From assembly GCA_947359465.1 (NCBI GenBank), contig OX375883.1, forward strand, positions 16,184,088-16,248,087: DNA of 64,000 bases, in the 5' to 3' direction. The translations under genes were made by a program, and so were the position numbers. Under the pieces are notes generated by a model. It was given only the letters and a program-made list of their open reading frames with translations, did no database searches and was not told the origin of the DNA. How positions within the stretch are numbered: the stretch's first letter is position 1; every line of letters begins with the position of its first letter. Of the stretch, positions 21,719-31,764 are shown in pieces. The stretch is from Metellina segmentata (lineage: Eukaryota > Arthropoda > Arachnida > Araneae > Tetragnathidae).

Positions 21719-21859
21719 TTCTAGAAGAACTCATTAAAATTGCCTTACCATCACAGGCGTCTCGTTTTTTCTTTTGTTGCCAACCAGATCTTACGAAATT
21801 CCGAAGAAAATCCATCGCAGTACTTTCTTTGTTTTCTTCTTGCAGGTAGGTAAGTATTG

Positions 21860-21916
21860 GGTAATGGTAATGGTAATGGTAATTTTAGTTAACGTCGTAC
21901 TAGAGCAACACAACGC
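21860..21916 (-). mobile_element. Ultra-short SINE insertion with TSD
   Basis: Tail (taatgg)n, then 'ttagttaacgtcgtactaga' to 'acaacg'. Flanked by 'aggtaagtattg' at 21848-21859 and 21918-21929. The TSD spans the left junction of the neighbouring mariner (flank gta plus first mariner bases), so the SINE landed after the mariner. Confidence 0.85.
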
Positions 21917-21925
21917 AGGTAAGTA

Positions 21926-22842
21926 TTGAGTCAACCGGAAAGTTCTGCACGTTTTTTAAGATAAATTTCAACGAAGCGGTACAAAAACATAAAAAATTGT
22001 ATTGAATCATCTAAGCATAATTTTGTTCCATGACTTTTTGCCATCTTTCCTGAACCTGGAAAATTCTTAACTCATTAGGCTTATTTGTAAAGAAGTTGTT
22101 GAGGTGCTATTTGAGTCTTCAAAGAATTGGAACTCCAGGCCGTTCAGAGAATTTTGAAGTGACCTGAAGAGGTGAAAATCTGTGGGACAAGGTCTGGTGA
22201 ATATGGAAGGGTGACACAAAATTTTTCAGCCATACTCAATAAGTCTTTGTCTGACATTAAGTGAAATGTGGGGCCGTGCATTGTCATATTGGAAGAAAAC
22301 ACCTCGACGATTGGTTAGTTCTGGCCGCTTTGCTTCGATATCTGCTTTTAATATTGCCATTTGAGAACTGTTATTTTCCAAATTTATTGTCTGATTTTGG
22401 GGCAACAATTCATAATAAACAATTCCTTTGTAGTCCCACCATACAGAAAGCCGTTTACAGAGGATGGTCGTCCAGAGCGGCATCTTCTTCGAGGCTGAAA
22501 TTTCCTCGCTTAAATTTATCGAACCGCCTTCGAACTGTGGACACAGAAACAGCGCTATGTCCATATACAGGGCACATTTTACGAGCAGTCTGACTAGCAT
22601 TTTTTTTCTTCTTAAAACAGAAGAGGATAATATGACGAAAATGAACTTTCTAGTTCTCCCTTCTTAGCACTGCAGTGAAACAAAAATTATACCACAACAC
22701 ATGCTATAATTATGCAGTGTAAGCAGAAAAGGCCGAATTTAAAACATCTGCTTCAATCAAGGTCACTCCTTATCAGCGGTATCAAGATGATAACAAATCT
22801 AGCTTCAATTTGAAAACGCGCAGAACTATCCGGATGACCCAA
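21926..22842 (-). mobile_element. Mariner element with internal deletion
   Basis: TIR 'ttgagtcaaccggaaagttc' at 21926 against the reverse complement 'ttgggtcatccggatagttc' ending 22842; TA on both sides. 917 bp against the usual ~1.3 kb, so internally deleted. Confidence 0.88.
22226..22600 (-). pseudogene. Mariner transposase fragment
   Basis: Minus strand frame of 124 codons. Reads LSVWWDYKGIVYYELLPQNQ and, near the end, FFQYDNARPHISL (second catalytic Asp block), the order expected for mariner/SETMAR-type transposases. The first catalytic Asp region is garbled or deleted and the third lies beyond the frame end. Confidence 0.85.
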
Positions 22843-23021
22843 TATTTAATTAACGGAGTGGAACAACGCGATTGGTTATTTTTCTTGTAAGGTGACGGAT
22901 TTAATCTGAACCATGCTTGGCGCTGAACCTCTTAATTTAGCTATTGACTCTGGAGTTAGTGCTCTTCTTGCAGACTGATGAGTTTAACCTTAACCGAGCC
23001 ATGTGATGAATCTCTTAATTT

Positions 23022-23318
23022 AGTGAGATCAGAAGGTTCCTGGTTCGAATCCAGGTTCGGGCATGGATGTTTGTAAACGTATGGTGTAGAGTCGGCTGGT
23101 GCACTTTAAATCTGTCGTGGCCGAAAGTCCTCATGTTGGGTAGGTGTGAAAGTTTGGAGAGTGGGGTGCCAGCTCGGGTGTTGCTTCGTCATCTGACCGT
23201 GGTTCAAAATTACGAGGTGTTGTCCTCGGATCTCTCCCTTAAGGGACTGATCTCGGACCGTCGTCCATAGCCCGTTGTGTTGCTCTAGTACGACGTTAAC
23301 TTAAAATTACCTTACCTT
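23022..23318 (+). mobile_element. SINE, head partly truncated
   Basis: Begins at 'gatcagaaggttcctggttc' (box B intact, box A lost), full body, and tail 'aaattaccttacctta'. A 40-bp spacer separates its tail from the inverted tail of the next SINE (ggtaaggtaagg at 23352), making a small inverted repeat. Confidence 0.88.
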
Positions 23319-23603
23319 ACGTTTGGCCAATATGGCGCAAGGGCCATATTTGGTAAGGTAAGGCAATTTCAATTAACGTCATACAAGAGTAACACAGCGG
23401 GTTATTGACGACGGTCCGAGATCAATCCACTAAGGGAAAGATCGGAGGACAACGCCACGTAATTTTGAACCCCGGTTAGATGACGTGGGCGTCGATTCGG
23501 GATGAATGCCGGAGGGAAAGATCTGAGTACACCTCATCTTGAAAGACAGTCAAATGACGAGGTCAACACCTGAGTTGTCATCCTACACTCTTCTAATGTC
23601 CAC

Positions 23604-24353
23604 TAGGGATGCGACGTCGATGTTTTTGTAACATCGATGTTTATACTTGTCGATGTTTTTACGTTGTCGATGTTTTATTTTTAAATAAAAAAAGGACCGT
23701 TATAAAAATTTTAAAAATAACCAAGCAGCATTATTTTTATAATCAGCAAATTGAACATACTTTTAGACCCAAGTGGCCAAGGGTGATGGGTCTGAAAAGT
23801 AGGTATACGACATTGATGTCGATGGTTTCAAAACATTGATGTTTTATAAAAAACATCGATGTATTGGAGTCGATGTAGCATCACTAGTTGCTAAGCCAGT
23901 TTTAAGAAATGGGGTAAAAAGTTTAAATACACTGAATTTTAAAAACATCGATGGTTTTGGTAGTGGTAATGGTAATGGTAATTTTAGTTAACGTCGTACT
24001 AGAGCAACACAACGGGCTATTGACGACGGTCCGGGATCAGTCCATTAAGGGAAAGATCCGAGGACAACACCTCGTAATTTTGAACCACGGTCAGATGACG
24101 AAGCAACACCTGAGCTGGCACCCCACTCTCCAAACTTCCACGCCAACCCAACGTGAGGACTTTCGGCCACGACAGATTTAAGGTGCACCAGCCGCCTCTA
24201 CACCATACGTTTACAAACATCCATGCCCGAACCCGGATTCGAACCGGGAACCTTCCGATGGTTTTGGGGCGATGTATTATCAACATCGATGTTTTAATTT
24301 TGAACATCGATGTTTCAAAACTTCGATGTTTTGATGTCGATGTCGTATCTCTA
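23604..24353. mobile_element. ATCGATG-rich hAT-type MITE
   Basis: Ends 'tagggatgcgac' (23604) and the reverse complement of 'gtcgtatctcta' (ending 24353), with flanking atgtccac / acgtccac as an 8-bp TSD (7 of 8). The interior is made of 'catcgatgtttt'-type palindromic motifs. A younger SINE (23957-24262) is nested inside. Same family as 39075-39310, 40624-42341 and 57892-57962. Confidence 0.8.
23957..24262 (-). mobile_element. Young 5'-truncated SINE nested in the MITE
   Basis: Tail (taatgg)n at 23957, well conserved body, ends at 'gaaccttc' of the head. The direct repeat 'cgatggttttgg' (about 23948-23956 and 24257-24268, partly shared with SINE sequence) marks the insertion. Close to the full-length copy at 31312-31640. 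Confidence 0.85.
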
Positions 24354-24510
24354 ACGTCCACACCATGCCAGCGTTAGGAAATTTGGGACCACTACGGCAA
24401 AAACGAGGACCAACCCCACGAACAAGACGGCTGAATCTAGTTTCGAACCCGAAACCCTCCGATTGCAAATCCGCGCTCTTATAATCGGGCTACATTCAAT
24501 CCTGCAAAAA

Positions 24511-24688
24511 GTTTTGAGAGTGGGGTGCCAGCTCAGGTGTTGCCTCGTCATCTGACCAAGGTACAAAATGACGTGGTGTTGTCCTCGGATCTTTTCCTTA
24601 CGTAGGGGATTGATCCCGGACCGTCGTCAATAGCCCGTTGTGTTGCTCTAGTACGACGTTAACGACTAAAAAATTACCAATTACCAAA
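24511..24688 (+). mobile_element. SINE 3' half
   Basis: Starts at 'tttgagagtggggtgccagc' and ends 'gacgttaacgactaaaaaat' with a 'taccaattacc' tail. Head absent. Confidence 0.85.
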
Positions 24689-24713
24689 ATGATCAAATAA
24701 CCTGAGATAAGGC

Positions 24714-24755
24714 AAGGTAATTTTAGTTAACAACGTACTAGAGCAGCACAATTCA
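24714..24755 (-). mobile_element. SINE 3'-end stub
   Basis: About 40 bp: 'aaggtaattttagttaacaa' then 'cgtactagagcagcacaa'. Another very short copy of the 3' end; TSD not clear. Confidence 0.65.
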
Positions 24756-25426
24756 AATTACCTGAAAACGAAGCAAAGTTACTTAATTTCAGAGGGGGTG
24801 CGCTTACGAATCAAAAGACCCCACCAATAATATATGAACATAATTCATAATTTTTCTTTTAATCGTTTTCGCACCCCGGCAAGAAAAGTGACGCAACTCA
24901 AAATTGCAGAATTTGAGAAACATCAGTTTAAAGGATACCATAAAACTTATATTGAAATAGTAGTAATAGTTTCTCTTAAATCTTAGTTAAGTATTTATGC
25001 TGGTAACTTCTAGTATATTCTATAGAATAGTAATATAACACGCTGTGGCAACTCATACATATTTTTCAGTGACATAACTGCATAATTTTTATTTTTTGAC
25101 ACGTGTCACTTATCTTGCAGGGGTGCGAAACTTCGATTCGCGCTGCTTGAATTAACTTCGGTTGGTATTGCTGATTGTTTATGACATTTGAACTTTTTGA
25201 GACCTTGAGCCCTGTGGTCTTTTCCTGCATATACGTCCTTCGTCACGCATGTGTTGGCGTAAAAATTACTATTCTTTCCCCGTCTTGTCTTACAAATTAA
25301 AAAAAAGTATTTAAGAGAATCAAAAGATTTACTGGTTGCTTCAATGAGTGCCTTAACACTTTAATACGAGTACTCGAAGCCAACGTTTTTGTTTTTATAT
25401 ATACAGAGTGGTTAAACCATTTAATT
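24756..25426. other. No recognised feature
   Basis: AT-rich; contains two 'ggggtgcg'-like motifs (24790s, 25120s) but no coding frame or repeat family I can name. Confidence 0.35.
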
Positions 25427-25684
25427 GCCAACCAACCGGTCAGGTGGTTAAGGAATTAGGCCATAGATAGGAAGGTTCGTGGTTCGAATCCAGGTCAGTG
25501 TATGGATGTTTGAAAGCGTATGGTATCGAGGCGGATGGTGCACCTTAAATCTGCCGTGGCCTAAGGTTCTCATGTTGGGTGGGTGTGAAAGTTTGGGGAG
25601 TGGGGTGCCAGCTCAGGAGTTGACCTCGTCATCTGACTGTTTATTAAAATTACGTGGTGTTGTCCTCGGATCTTTTCATTAGGA
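25427..25684 (+). mobile_element. SINE lacking its 3' end
   Basis: Head 'ccaaccggtcaggtggttaa' through box B 'ggttcgaatcc' and body to 'ctcggatcttttcatta', where a hAT-type end 'cagtggtcggcaaactcatg' (25685) begins. Confidence 0.85.
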
Positions 25685-25996
25685 CAGTGGTCGGCAAACT
25701 CATGCGTCCAAAAGAGCCAAAGATCAGCAGTACAACGATTAAGATTTCTTTTGAGGGCCAAATTTATTTTCAAGACCCATGTTTTTAGGAGTCTGTTTAA
25801 ACTAGCTACTAATATTAAACAAAACCAGATTTGATTTTAATAATAATCTTATTTATCTACAAAAAAAATTGTGTACATTAAAATAAAAATATGTTAAAAC
25901 ACGCATTAATGTGAATAATGAACCTTGTATTTCCTTTCAAAGTTTGGATGTCAGGTTCATTGCAGTCAATAAGACCATATCTCAATTTACTTTAAG
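25685..25996 (+). mobile_element. hAT-type element, left part
   Basis: Starts 'cagtggtcggcaaact', a common hAT terminus, followed by 'gagccaaagatcagcag'. The right end was not found; sequence after the next SINE (26328 on, 'agagccaaagagtgaaaaac') may continue it. Confidence 0.55.
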
Positions 25997-26327
25997 CCGA
26001 TCAACCGGTATAGTGGTTAATGTGTTAGCCTCTAAATCGGAAGGTTCCTGGCTCGAATTCGGGTCCGTTCATGGATGTTTGTAAGCGTATGGTGTAAAGG
26101 CGGCTGGTGCACTTTAAATCTGTCGTGGCAGAAAGTCCTCACGTTGGGTTGGTGTGGAAGTTTGGAGAGTGGGGTGCCAGCTCATGTGTTGCTTCGTCAT
26201 CTGACCGTGGTTCAAAATTACGAGGTGTTGTTCTTGGATCTTTCCCTTAAGGGACTGATCCCGGACCGTCGTCAATAGCCCGTTGTGTTGCTCTAGTACG
26301 ACGTTAACTAAAATTACCATTACCATT
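25997..26327 (+). mobile_element. Full-length SINE
   Basis: Head 'gccgatcaaccggtatagtg' to tail 'attaccattaccatta'. Box B is 'gctcgaattc', degenerate. Flanked by 'actttaa' (left) and 'actttag' (right), a likely short TSD. Confidence 0.9.
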
Positions 26328-26548
26328 ACACTTTAGATAAGGTTCATGATTGAAAACGGTTGTTTGTACGAATATGTAGAGCCAAAGAGTGAAAAACAGC
26401 AAATTCTGTTTTTTTTTTTTTTTAATAATCATAAGAGTCAGGAATAGTATTCCAGGTGATGAAAATTATCATGTCTTCCTTCTAAACCCCTTTACCTGTA
26501 AACTACGATCCCATTTATCATTCTCCAATTTTTCCAAATCAGGCATTA

Positions 26549-26878
26549 GCCGACCAACTGGTCTGATGGTTAAGGTGTTAGCCTCTAGATCGGAAGGTTA
26601 AAGGTACGAATCCAGGTCAGTTCATGGATGTTTGTAAGCATATGGTGTAGAGGCGGCTGGTGCACCTTAAATCTGTCGTGGACCTAAGTCCTTACGTTAG
26701 GATAGTGTGGAAGTTTGGAGAGTGGGGTGCCAGCTCAGGTGTTGCCTGGTTATCTGACCATGTCTTCCTTCTAAAGCCTGTGGTGATGTCCTCGGATCCG
26801 TCCCTCGGGAGATTGATCCCGGACCGTTGTCAATAGCCCGTTGTGTCGCTCCAGTACGATATTTATAAAATGCCTGTC
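26549..26878 (+). mobile_element. SINE with a 17-bp patch from neighbouring DNA
   Basis: Complete from 'gccgaccaactggtctgatg' to 'cagtacgatatttataaaat'. In place of the conserved 'gtggttcaaaattac' it has 'catgtcttccttctaaa' (26759-26775), identical to 26470-26486 about 290 bp upstream. Confidence 0.85.
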
Positions 26879-26987
26879 CTCGGTAAGTAGTTTAATTAAC
26901 ATCTCCCTGAGAAATACATCAGGCTGTTAGCGAAAGTCTTTGATCCATACTCCAAGGGAAAGAAACGAGGACAACGCCTCGTTGTTT

Positions 26988-27297
26988 GGGTGGTTAAGAC
27001 GTTAGCCTCCAGATCGGAAGATTCCTGGTTCGAATCCGAGTCAGTGCATGGGTATTTTTGTAAGCGTAGGGTGAAGAGGCGGCTGCTGCATCTTAAATCT
27101 GTCCTGGCCGAAAGACCTCGCATTGAGTTGGTGTGAAAATTTGGAGAGTGGGGTGCCAGCTCATGTATTGCCTCATCATCTGACCGTTGTTGAAAATGAC
27201 GTGGTGTTGTCTTCGGATCTTTCCCTTTGGTGGATTGATCTTGGACAGTTGTCAATAGCCCGCTGTGTTGCTCTAATACGATGTTAATTAAAAATTA
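26988..27297 (+). mobile_element. SINE, nearly full length
   Basis: From 'gggtggttaagacgttagcc' with box B 'ggttcgaatcc' to 'gatgttaattaaaaattagc'. Preceded at 26935-26985 by a minus-strand SINE scrap ('agggaaagaaacgaggacaa'). Confidence 0.85.
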
Positions 27298-27530
27298 GCA
27301 ATGATCATTGCCTCGTTATTTGGAAACACAGTTTGATGACGAGGTCAACACTAAAGTTTCTATAACGAATATATGAATCTTTTCTGATGGGAACAATCCT
27401 GTGAATTCCATCAGATCTTCCCCTGAGGGGATTGATCTTCGACCGTCGTCAATAGCCCACTATGTTGCTCTAGGTTGACGTTAATTTTGAGCCATGATCA
27501 GATGACGATGCCAACACCTGTTGTTTCCAC
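27298..27530. mobile_element. SINE scraps
   Basis: 27300-27355 ('gatgacgaggtcaacac', minus-like), 27405-27485 (plus, 'gattgatcttcgaccgtcgt') and 27486-27525 (minus, 'gatcagatgacgatgccaac') are degenerate SINE pieces in both orientations. Confidence 0.55.
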
Positions 27531-27738
27531 AGTGTTTAGGAAGACACAACACTTCAATCTGAATCTATTGTATTGTGATGTATGTTTATCTTGAATCCAG
27601 TGCCAAGTTCAAACCCATTTTACCCCAAGCCCTCAAAGTGAATTTTCTTCAAATAGTAAACTAACTGTAACTTTTAAAAGCTGACAACTGACGCCAACGG
27701 ATATCAGAAGTGGAACACTAATACCTTCTCTATTACCT

Positions 27739-28413
27739 ATGCACGAACTGAAGCTCGCTGAATTAACTGCACAACCAGGTTTACCAAATTGCACAGTTGG
27801 GTATCAAGCTCCTGCTATCAATACTGCTGTTAGTAATTGTGAAAAGAAAATGGAGCAGAAACCTTCTCCTGTGTCTTGTGTTCCTCCCAATGAAAAGCAG
27901 ATTATGGAGTCAAAACTGAAAAACAATGGATCTTGTTCCAATCCTGCTCAGTCACCAGCTAATAGTCCAAGCACCAGTAATGCTGCAGCAGCTTTGAAGA
28001 GCAATGCAACTTTTGATAGCTTTCAACAACTAACGATTTATGAAGCAAGGGAAGAGTCTGTTAAACAAAAGCAACAAGTTGACCCAGAATTACGGAGGTA
28101 TCAAAAAGAGATGGAAAAGAAAGAACGTGTTAGAATGGAAAGAGAAAGGCAAGGGGAAGAGGCCCCTGAAAGAGCAAGAAAGACTCACCAACAACAAAAA
28201 GAAACAATCGTGTCAAATAAAATAGAAGAAAAACATTCACCTCCAATGATTGCTGTCAAAGCAAATTTTCCAGTTGCATCGCCTTCACCTGCAATCATCG
28301 ACAGGGTTGAACTGAGGAGGCTAGAACAAGAAAACCGGCGAATAGCTCGGGCAAACTACATTCATATGAGACGACAAAGGGATATTATGGCAGCTTTTGA
28401 AGAAAATTTGTGA
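27739..28413 (+). CDS. BET bromodomain protein C-terminus (BRD4/fs(1)h type), fragment
   Basis: BET proteins bind acetylated histones; the C-terminal tail of the long isoforms recruits P-TEFb to stimulate transcription elongation. In this 224-codon frame the order matches that tail: an SPANSPSTS stretch (71-80), FDSFQQ (92-97), a long charged coiled-coil segment (101-152) with KKERVRMERERQ and APERARK, SPSPAIIDRVELRR (181-194) and a final RDIMAAFEENL, the acidic/aromatic end typical of the family. Bromodomains and the ET domain are absent. The frame is open back to a TGA at 27682-27684, so a splice acceptor, if any, must lie between there and 27739 (an AG at 27706-27707 is weak). Cys at 65 and Pro at 69 occur where I would expect Trp and Leu, which hints at a decaying copy rather than a live terminal exon. 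Confidence 0.7.
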   Translation: MHELKLAELTAQPGLPNCTVGYQAPAINTAVSNCEKKMEQKPSPVSCVPPNEKQIMESKLKNNGSCSNPAQSPANSPSTSNAAAALKSNATFDSFQQLTIYEAREESVKQKQQVDPELRRYQKEMEKKERVRMERERQGEEAPERARKTHQQQKETIVSNKIEEKHSPPMIAVKANFPVASPSPAIIDRVELRRLEQENRRIARANYIHMRRQRDIMAAFEENL

Positions 28414-29610
28414 TGTTTCTTAATATGCTTTCAGATAGCTGGACTGTTTACTTCAGTCAAATTGTACATCGTAAATAGTGCTGTAAAAATATTCCGTTGT
28501 AGTGCTTCATACTACAGTTGACGACGCTATGTTTGTTGATAAACTTGTGACAAAAGACATTTGGAGTCTATTTGGTTTCTCGGAAAGCATATTTTGTATG
28601 CCTTTTATGCAATACTTCTTTCCTTTCATCAGGGCGAACCAGCCCGCACAGTCAAAATGCAAATACATCAAGTAATCATTCTCTGTATTAATTATTCATG
28701 GAAAGCAACATGATACGAGATTTTATCCTCACTTAGATCAATTTTAGCAAGAGTCTTACGTTGTATTAAAAACTGAAACAAAATGTATCAACTTTTGTAC
28801 TCGTACATTTCGAAACTCTAGGAGTGCATGTGGGATTTCGTTTTAGAATAAGTTTACAGTTGTTTATGCAAAATCTAAATGCATAAAATTCAAATACCAC
28901 TCACTATCTCAAGAACTACAATGTCTAGGAAGCTGAAATTTTGCAGGGTGAGTCTTCTTATACAGTAGGTGTGTACTAAGAAAGGATTTTGAAAAATTCT
29001 ACTCCTAAGAGGCCTAAAATTAACCAAAGGCATAAGACCAAACCAATTATATATCGCCATAGAAATATTAGTTAAGTATAAAACTATTGCTGTAAGCAGC
29101 TCATATTGCTTTGCCAGTGTTGAACGAAAAACAATTTTTCCAAAACAAATTAAATTATAATCATGTTTGAACTTATTTATTATTTCTTCCCATGATGTAA
29201 ATTATTTATAAATATTTGATTGATGATGAATTTAAAACATTTAATTTTAAATAACTTACTTTTTGTAATGGAACACGAAAAGCCCAAAAGAAAAATTCAT
29301 TGATCATAAAAGTGTAGCTATGCTACTTGGTATCTGGCAACGTCAGAATTAATACTTAATTTTTTAATTTGATTTAGAATCGTGTGTGTTTGGGTATTAT
29401 TTGAGTTGACAGCGAGATGTTGCAGTCATATTTGAGGATTCCAGGTATTATAAATATGTTATTTTAGTTAATAAATCATTATTGTGTCTTAATCAATACC
29501 GTTCAAAAGTCTTGTCGAATTGTTATATATTAGAATATATTCAGGAAGTTGAAATTCATCACGTTAGAACAGATTTTTTTTAGAAGTCTGTATTTTTTCA
29601 AGGATTGGAA
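28414..29610 (+). other. AT-rich flank, possible 3' UTR of the BET fragment
   Basis: No coding signal. An AATAAA occurs near 29470. I see no named repeat. Confidence 0.3.
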
Positions 29611-29618
29611 TTTTGTTT

Positions 29619-30422
29619 GGTACAGCTACACTCTACGTTTATGAGTGATGGCAACGGCTTGGCGATTTTTTTGGCGCACTTCTAGTAGCGAGTTACGATA
29701 AATTAAGGCAACCCATCTTTCGTTGCTGTTGTGGTTTTCACGGCAACCTCGGCAAACGGAAACTTTCAATTTTCTTTTTGAATATTCTAGAAAGTTCTTC
29801 TAAAATCCGTTAAAATCGTTTGATTTCATTGATTCGTTTGAAATGTTTTCTTTCCTCCCATTGGTTATTTTGTTTTTAAAATATCCTTTTATTGCATTGG
29901 TCCTTTTAAATCGTTTTCTGTGATACCATTGGTCCATTTATTTGTATTTTGACAGTTGTGGAATTTTTATTTTGTTATAATAGTTTTCACGACAGGATTA
30001 AGAGTTTTGTTTTTTTTGACCATTTTCGTTTTCATTATTATTTTACGAGAGAATTCTGACGTTATCAGGTATTATTTCTTACTTTTTTTCTTTTGTAAAT
30101 CTTTTTCTTTTTCAACATGCTCACTGTATTTAGTGTAATTGATAAGTTTCAGGGTATTCTTAACATTCGTAGCTTAGTTTCTCTGCTGGTTCACAAATGT
30201 GTTTTGATATGTGCTTAAGTTTACTACTTTTTGTGAAAGTTTGTTAAAATATTCTTTTCAAAACGTTCTGAAAATGTTCAAAAAGTGTTTTGTAAAAAGA
30301 AAAAAAGTTTTGACAGTAAAAGAGTTAAGAAATAATTCTTTCCTTGGCGACTTTAGAAGTGCGCCAAAAAAAAATCGCCAAAGCCGTTGCCACCGCTCAT
30401 AAACGTAGACTGTAGCTGTACC
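29619..30422. mobile_element. MITE with 8-bp TSD, copy 1
   Basis: About 70-bp TIRs: 'ggtacagctacactctacgt' at 29619 against the reverse complement 'ggtacagctacagtctacgt' ending 30422, both followed by 'ttatgag..gtggcaacggc' and 'ggcgcacttcta'. Exact 8-bp TSD 'ttttgttt' (29611-29618, 30423-30430). No transposase; small open frames inside are AT-rich chance frames. Confidence 0.9.
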
Positions 30423-30430
30423 TTTTGTTT

Positions 30431-31229
30431 ATGTTTATACTTATGTGTTTCGGTATATTACCTATTGCAGAAATATTATTTAGGAGTTAGATTTTAATTT
30501 ATTTCCTGCAAAATATAACTATACATGGGTAATTTCTTGGTGGTTTAAGTATATTTCGACTAACTTTCTTTAAATCTTTGGTTGAATATGTAACTGTAGA
30601 TTGTCATATCATAAAAATAAATAAATTATACAAATCAAAATATTTTGTGTGTAATTTCTTATTTTAAATTGACAAGTGAATTTAAAAAAAATAACTTCAA
30701 AATAAGATGGGTTACGTTAAATTAAAACGGGTAGTCATACGTTGTAGTTCAAATATATTTCAAAATTTTGATATAGCTTTTAATTGAAATACGATTAAAA
30801 TCAATTAAATTTCATTTGTTTTTATTGTTTCATTGGATGTTATTGAAAGATGTAATCCTTAGTCAAGTAACTACATCTATCATTCTAAATAGATACCTGG
30901 TTTCCATATAGAAACCGAATTTCTGAATTTAAATAAGTACCATAAGGGTTCCATTTAAAACTGTATGGTCTTGTGTCTGTTGGAGAAAAGAGAAATTCAA
31001 ACAATATATTCTGATCTTGGAATAATATTACAGTAACTTCAAAACATTGAAATGTTTTGTCTTATGTGACAGAAAGTCGAGGTTGACTCTACATATTGAA
31101 GCTGTTCTTACTCAACATAGATACATGAGATTCATTCGTTGAATGCAATGATTGTTAAATCTAATCGATTGTATTTGAGTTGTCTACACTGATGATATAT
31201 CCGAATGACGCGTAGATATGTTAGAATGA
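30431..31229. other. No recognised feature
   Basis: AT-rich; clusters of AATAAA-like signals near 30616-30625. No coding frame or repeat family supported. Confidence 0.35.
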
Positions 31230-31742
31230 GGACGTTAAGAGAGTGGGGTGCCAGCTCGGGTGTTGCCTCGTCATCTGACCGTTGTTCAAAATTATGTAGT
31301 GTCATCCTCAGGTAATGGTAATTTCTAGTTAACGTCGTACTAGAGCAACACAACGGGCTATTGACGACGGTCCGGGAACAGTCCCTCAAGGGAAAGATCC
31401 GAGGACAACATCTCGTAATTTTGAACCACGGTCAGATGACGAAGCAACACCTGAGCTGGCACCCCACTCTCCAAACTTCCACGCCAACCCAACGTGAGGA
31501 CTTTCGGCCACGACATATTGAAGGTGCACCAGCCGCCTCTACACCATACGCTTACAAACATCCATGCCCGGACCCGGATTCGAACCAGGAACCTTCCGAT
31601 CTAGAGGCTAACACCTTAACCACTATACCGGTTGGTCGGCAGTGTCATCCTCAGATCTTTCTCTTAGGGGATTGATACCGGACCGTCGTCAATTGCCCAT
31701 TGTGTTGCTCTAATACAACGTTAATTAAAAATTACCAATTAC
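31230..31742 (+). mobile_element. Old SINE split by a younger full-length SINE
   Basis: 31230-31311 ('gagagtggggtgccagctcg' to 'gtcatcctcag') resumes at 31641 and ends 'caacgttaattaaaaattac'. The younger copy sits between. Confidence 0.9.
31312..31640 (-). mobile_element. Full-length SINE with 14-bp TSD (reference copy)
   Basis: 329 bp. On the minus strand: head 'gccgaccaaccggtatagtg', box A-like 'tggttaaggtg', box B 'ggttcgaatcc', body, and ATTACC-type tail. The TSD 'agtgtcatcctcag' is perfect at 31298-31311 and 31641-31654. Best copy for defining family ends. Confidence 0.95.
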
Positions 31743-31764
31743 TTGTAGATTACTAAAGAGAATA

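Larger units (their letters stand above)
20535..21755 (+). mobile_element. SINE 3' part, split by a hAT element
   Basis: 20535-20644 reads 'gtcaactgaccgtggttcaa' through 'ccgttgtattgctctagaa'. It resumes at 21719 with 'ttctagaagaactcattaaa' and a 'ttacc' tail. The 20645-21718 hAT sits between. Confidence 0.75.
23345..24500 (-). mobile_element. Old SINE split by a hAT-type MITE
   Basis: 23345-23603 is tail and body (minus), with an internal duplication of the 'gaaagatc.gag' segment at about 23436 and 23516. After the MITE (23604-24353) the SINE resumes at 24354 with 'acgtccacaccatgcc' and reaches a head of the 'ccggaggg'-type near 24430-24490. Confidence 0.7.

Noticed and set aside
21860..26327. 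Telomere-like TAATGG/ATTACC short repeats
   Set aside because: They occur only as SINE 3' tails, a few units long, and do not match TTAGG/TTAGGG.
23067..31561. Repeated 67-75-codon frames beginning MFVSVWCRGGWC or ending PDRRQ
   Set aside because: These are the SINE body read in one frame, present at each copy.
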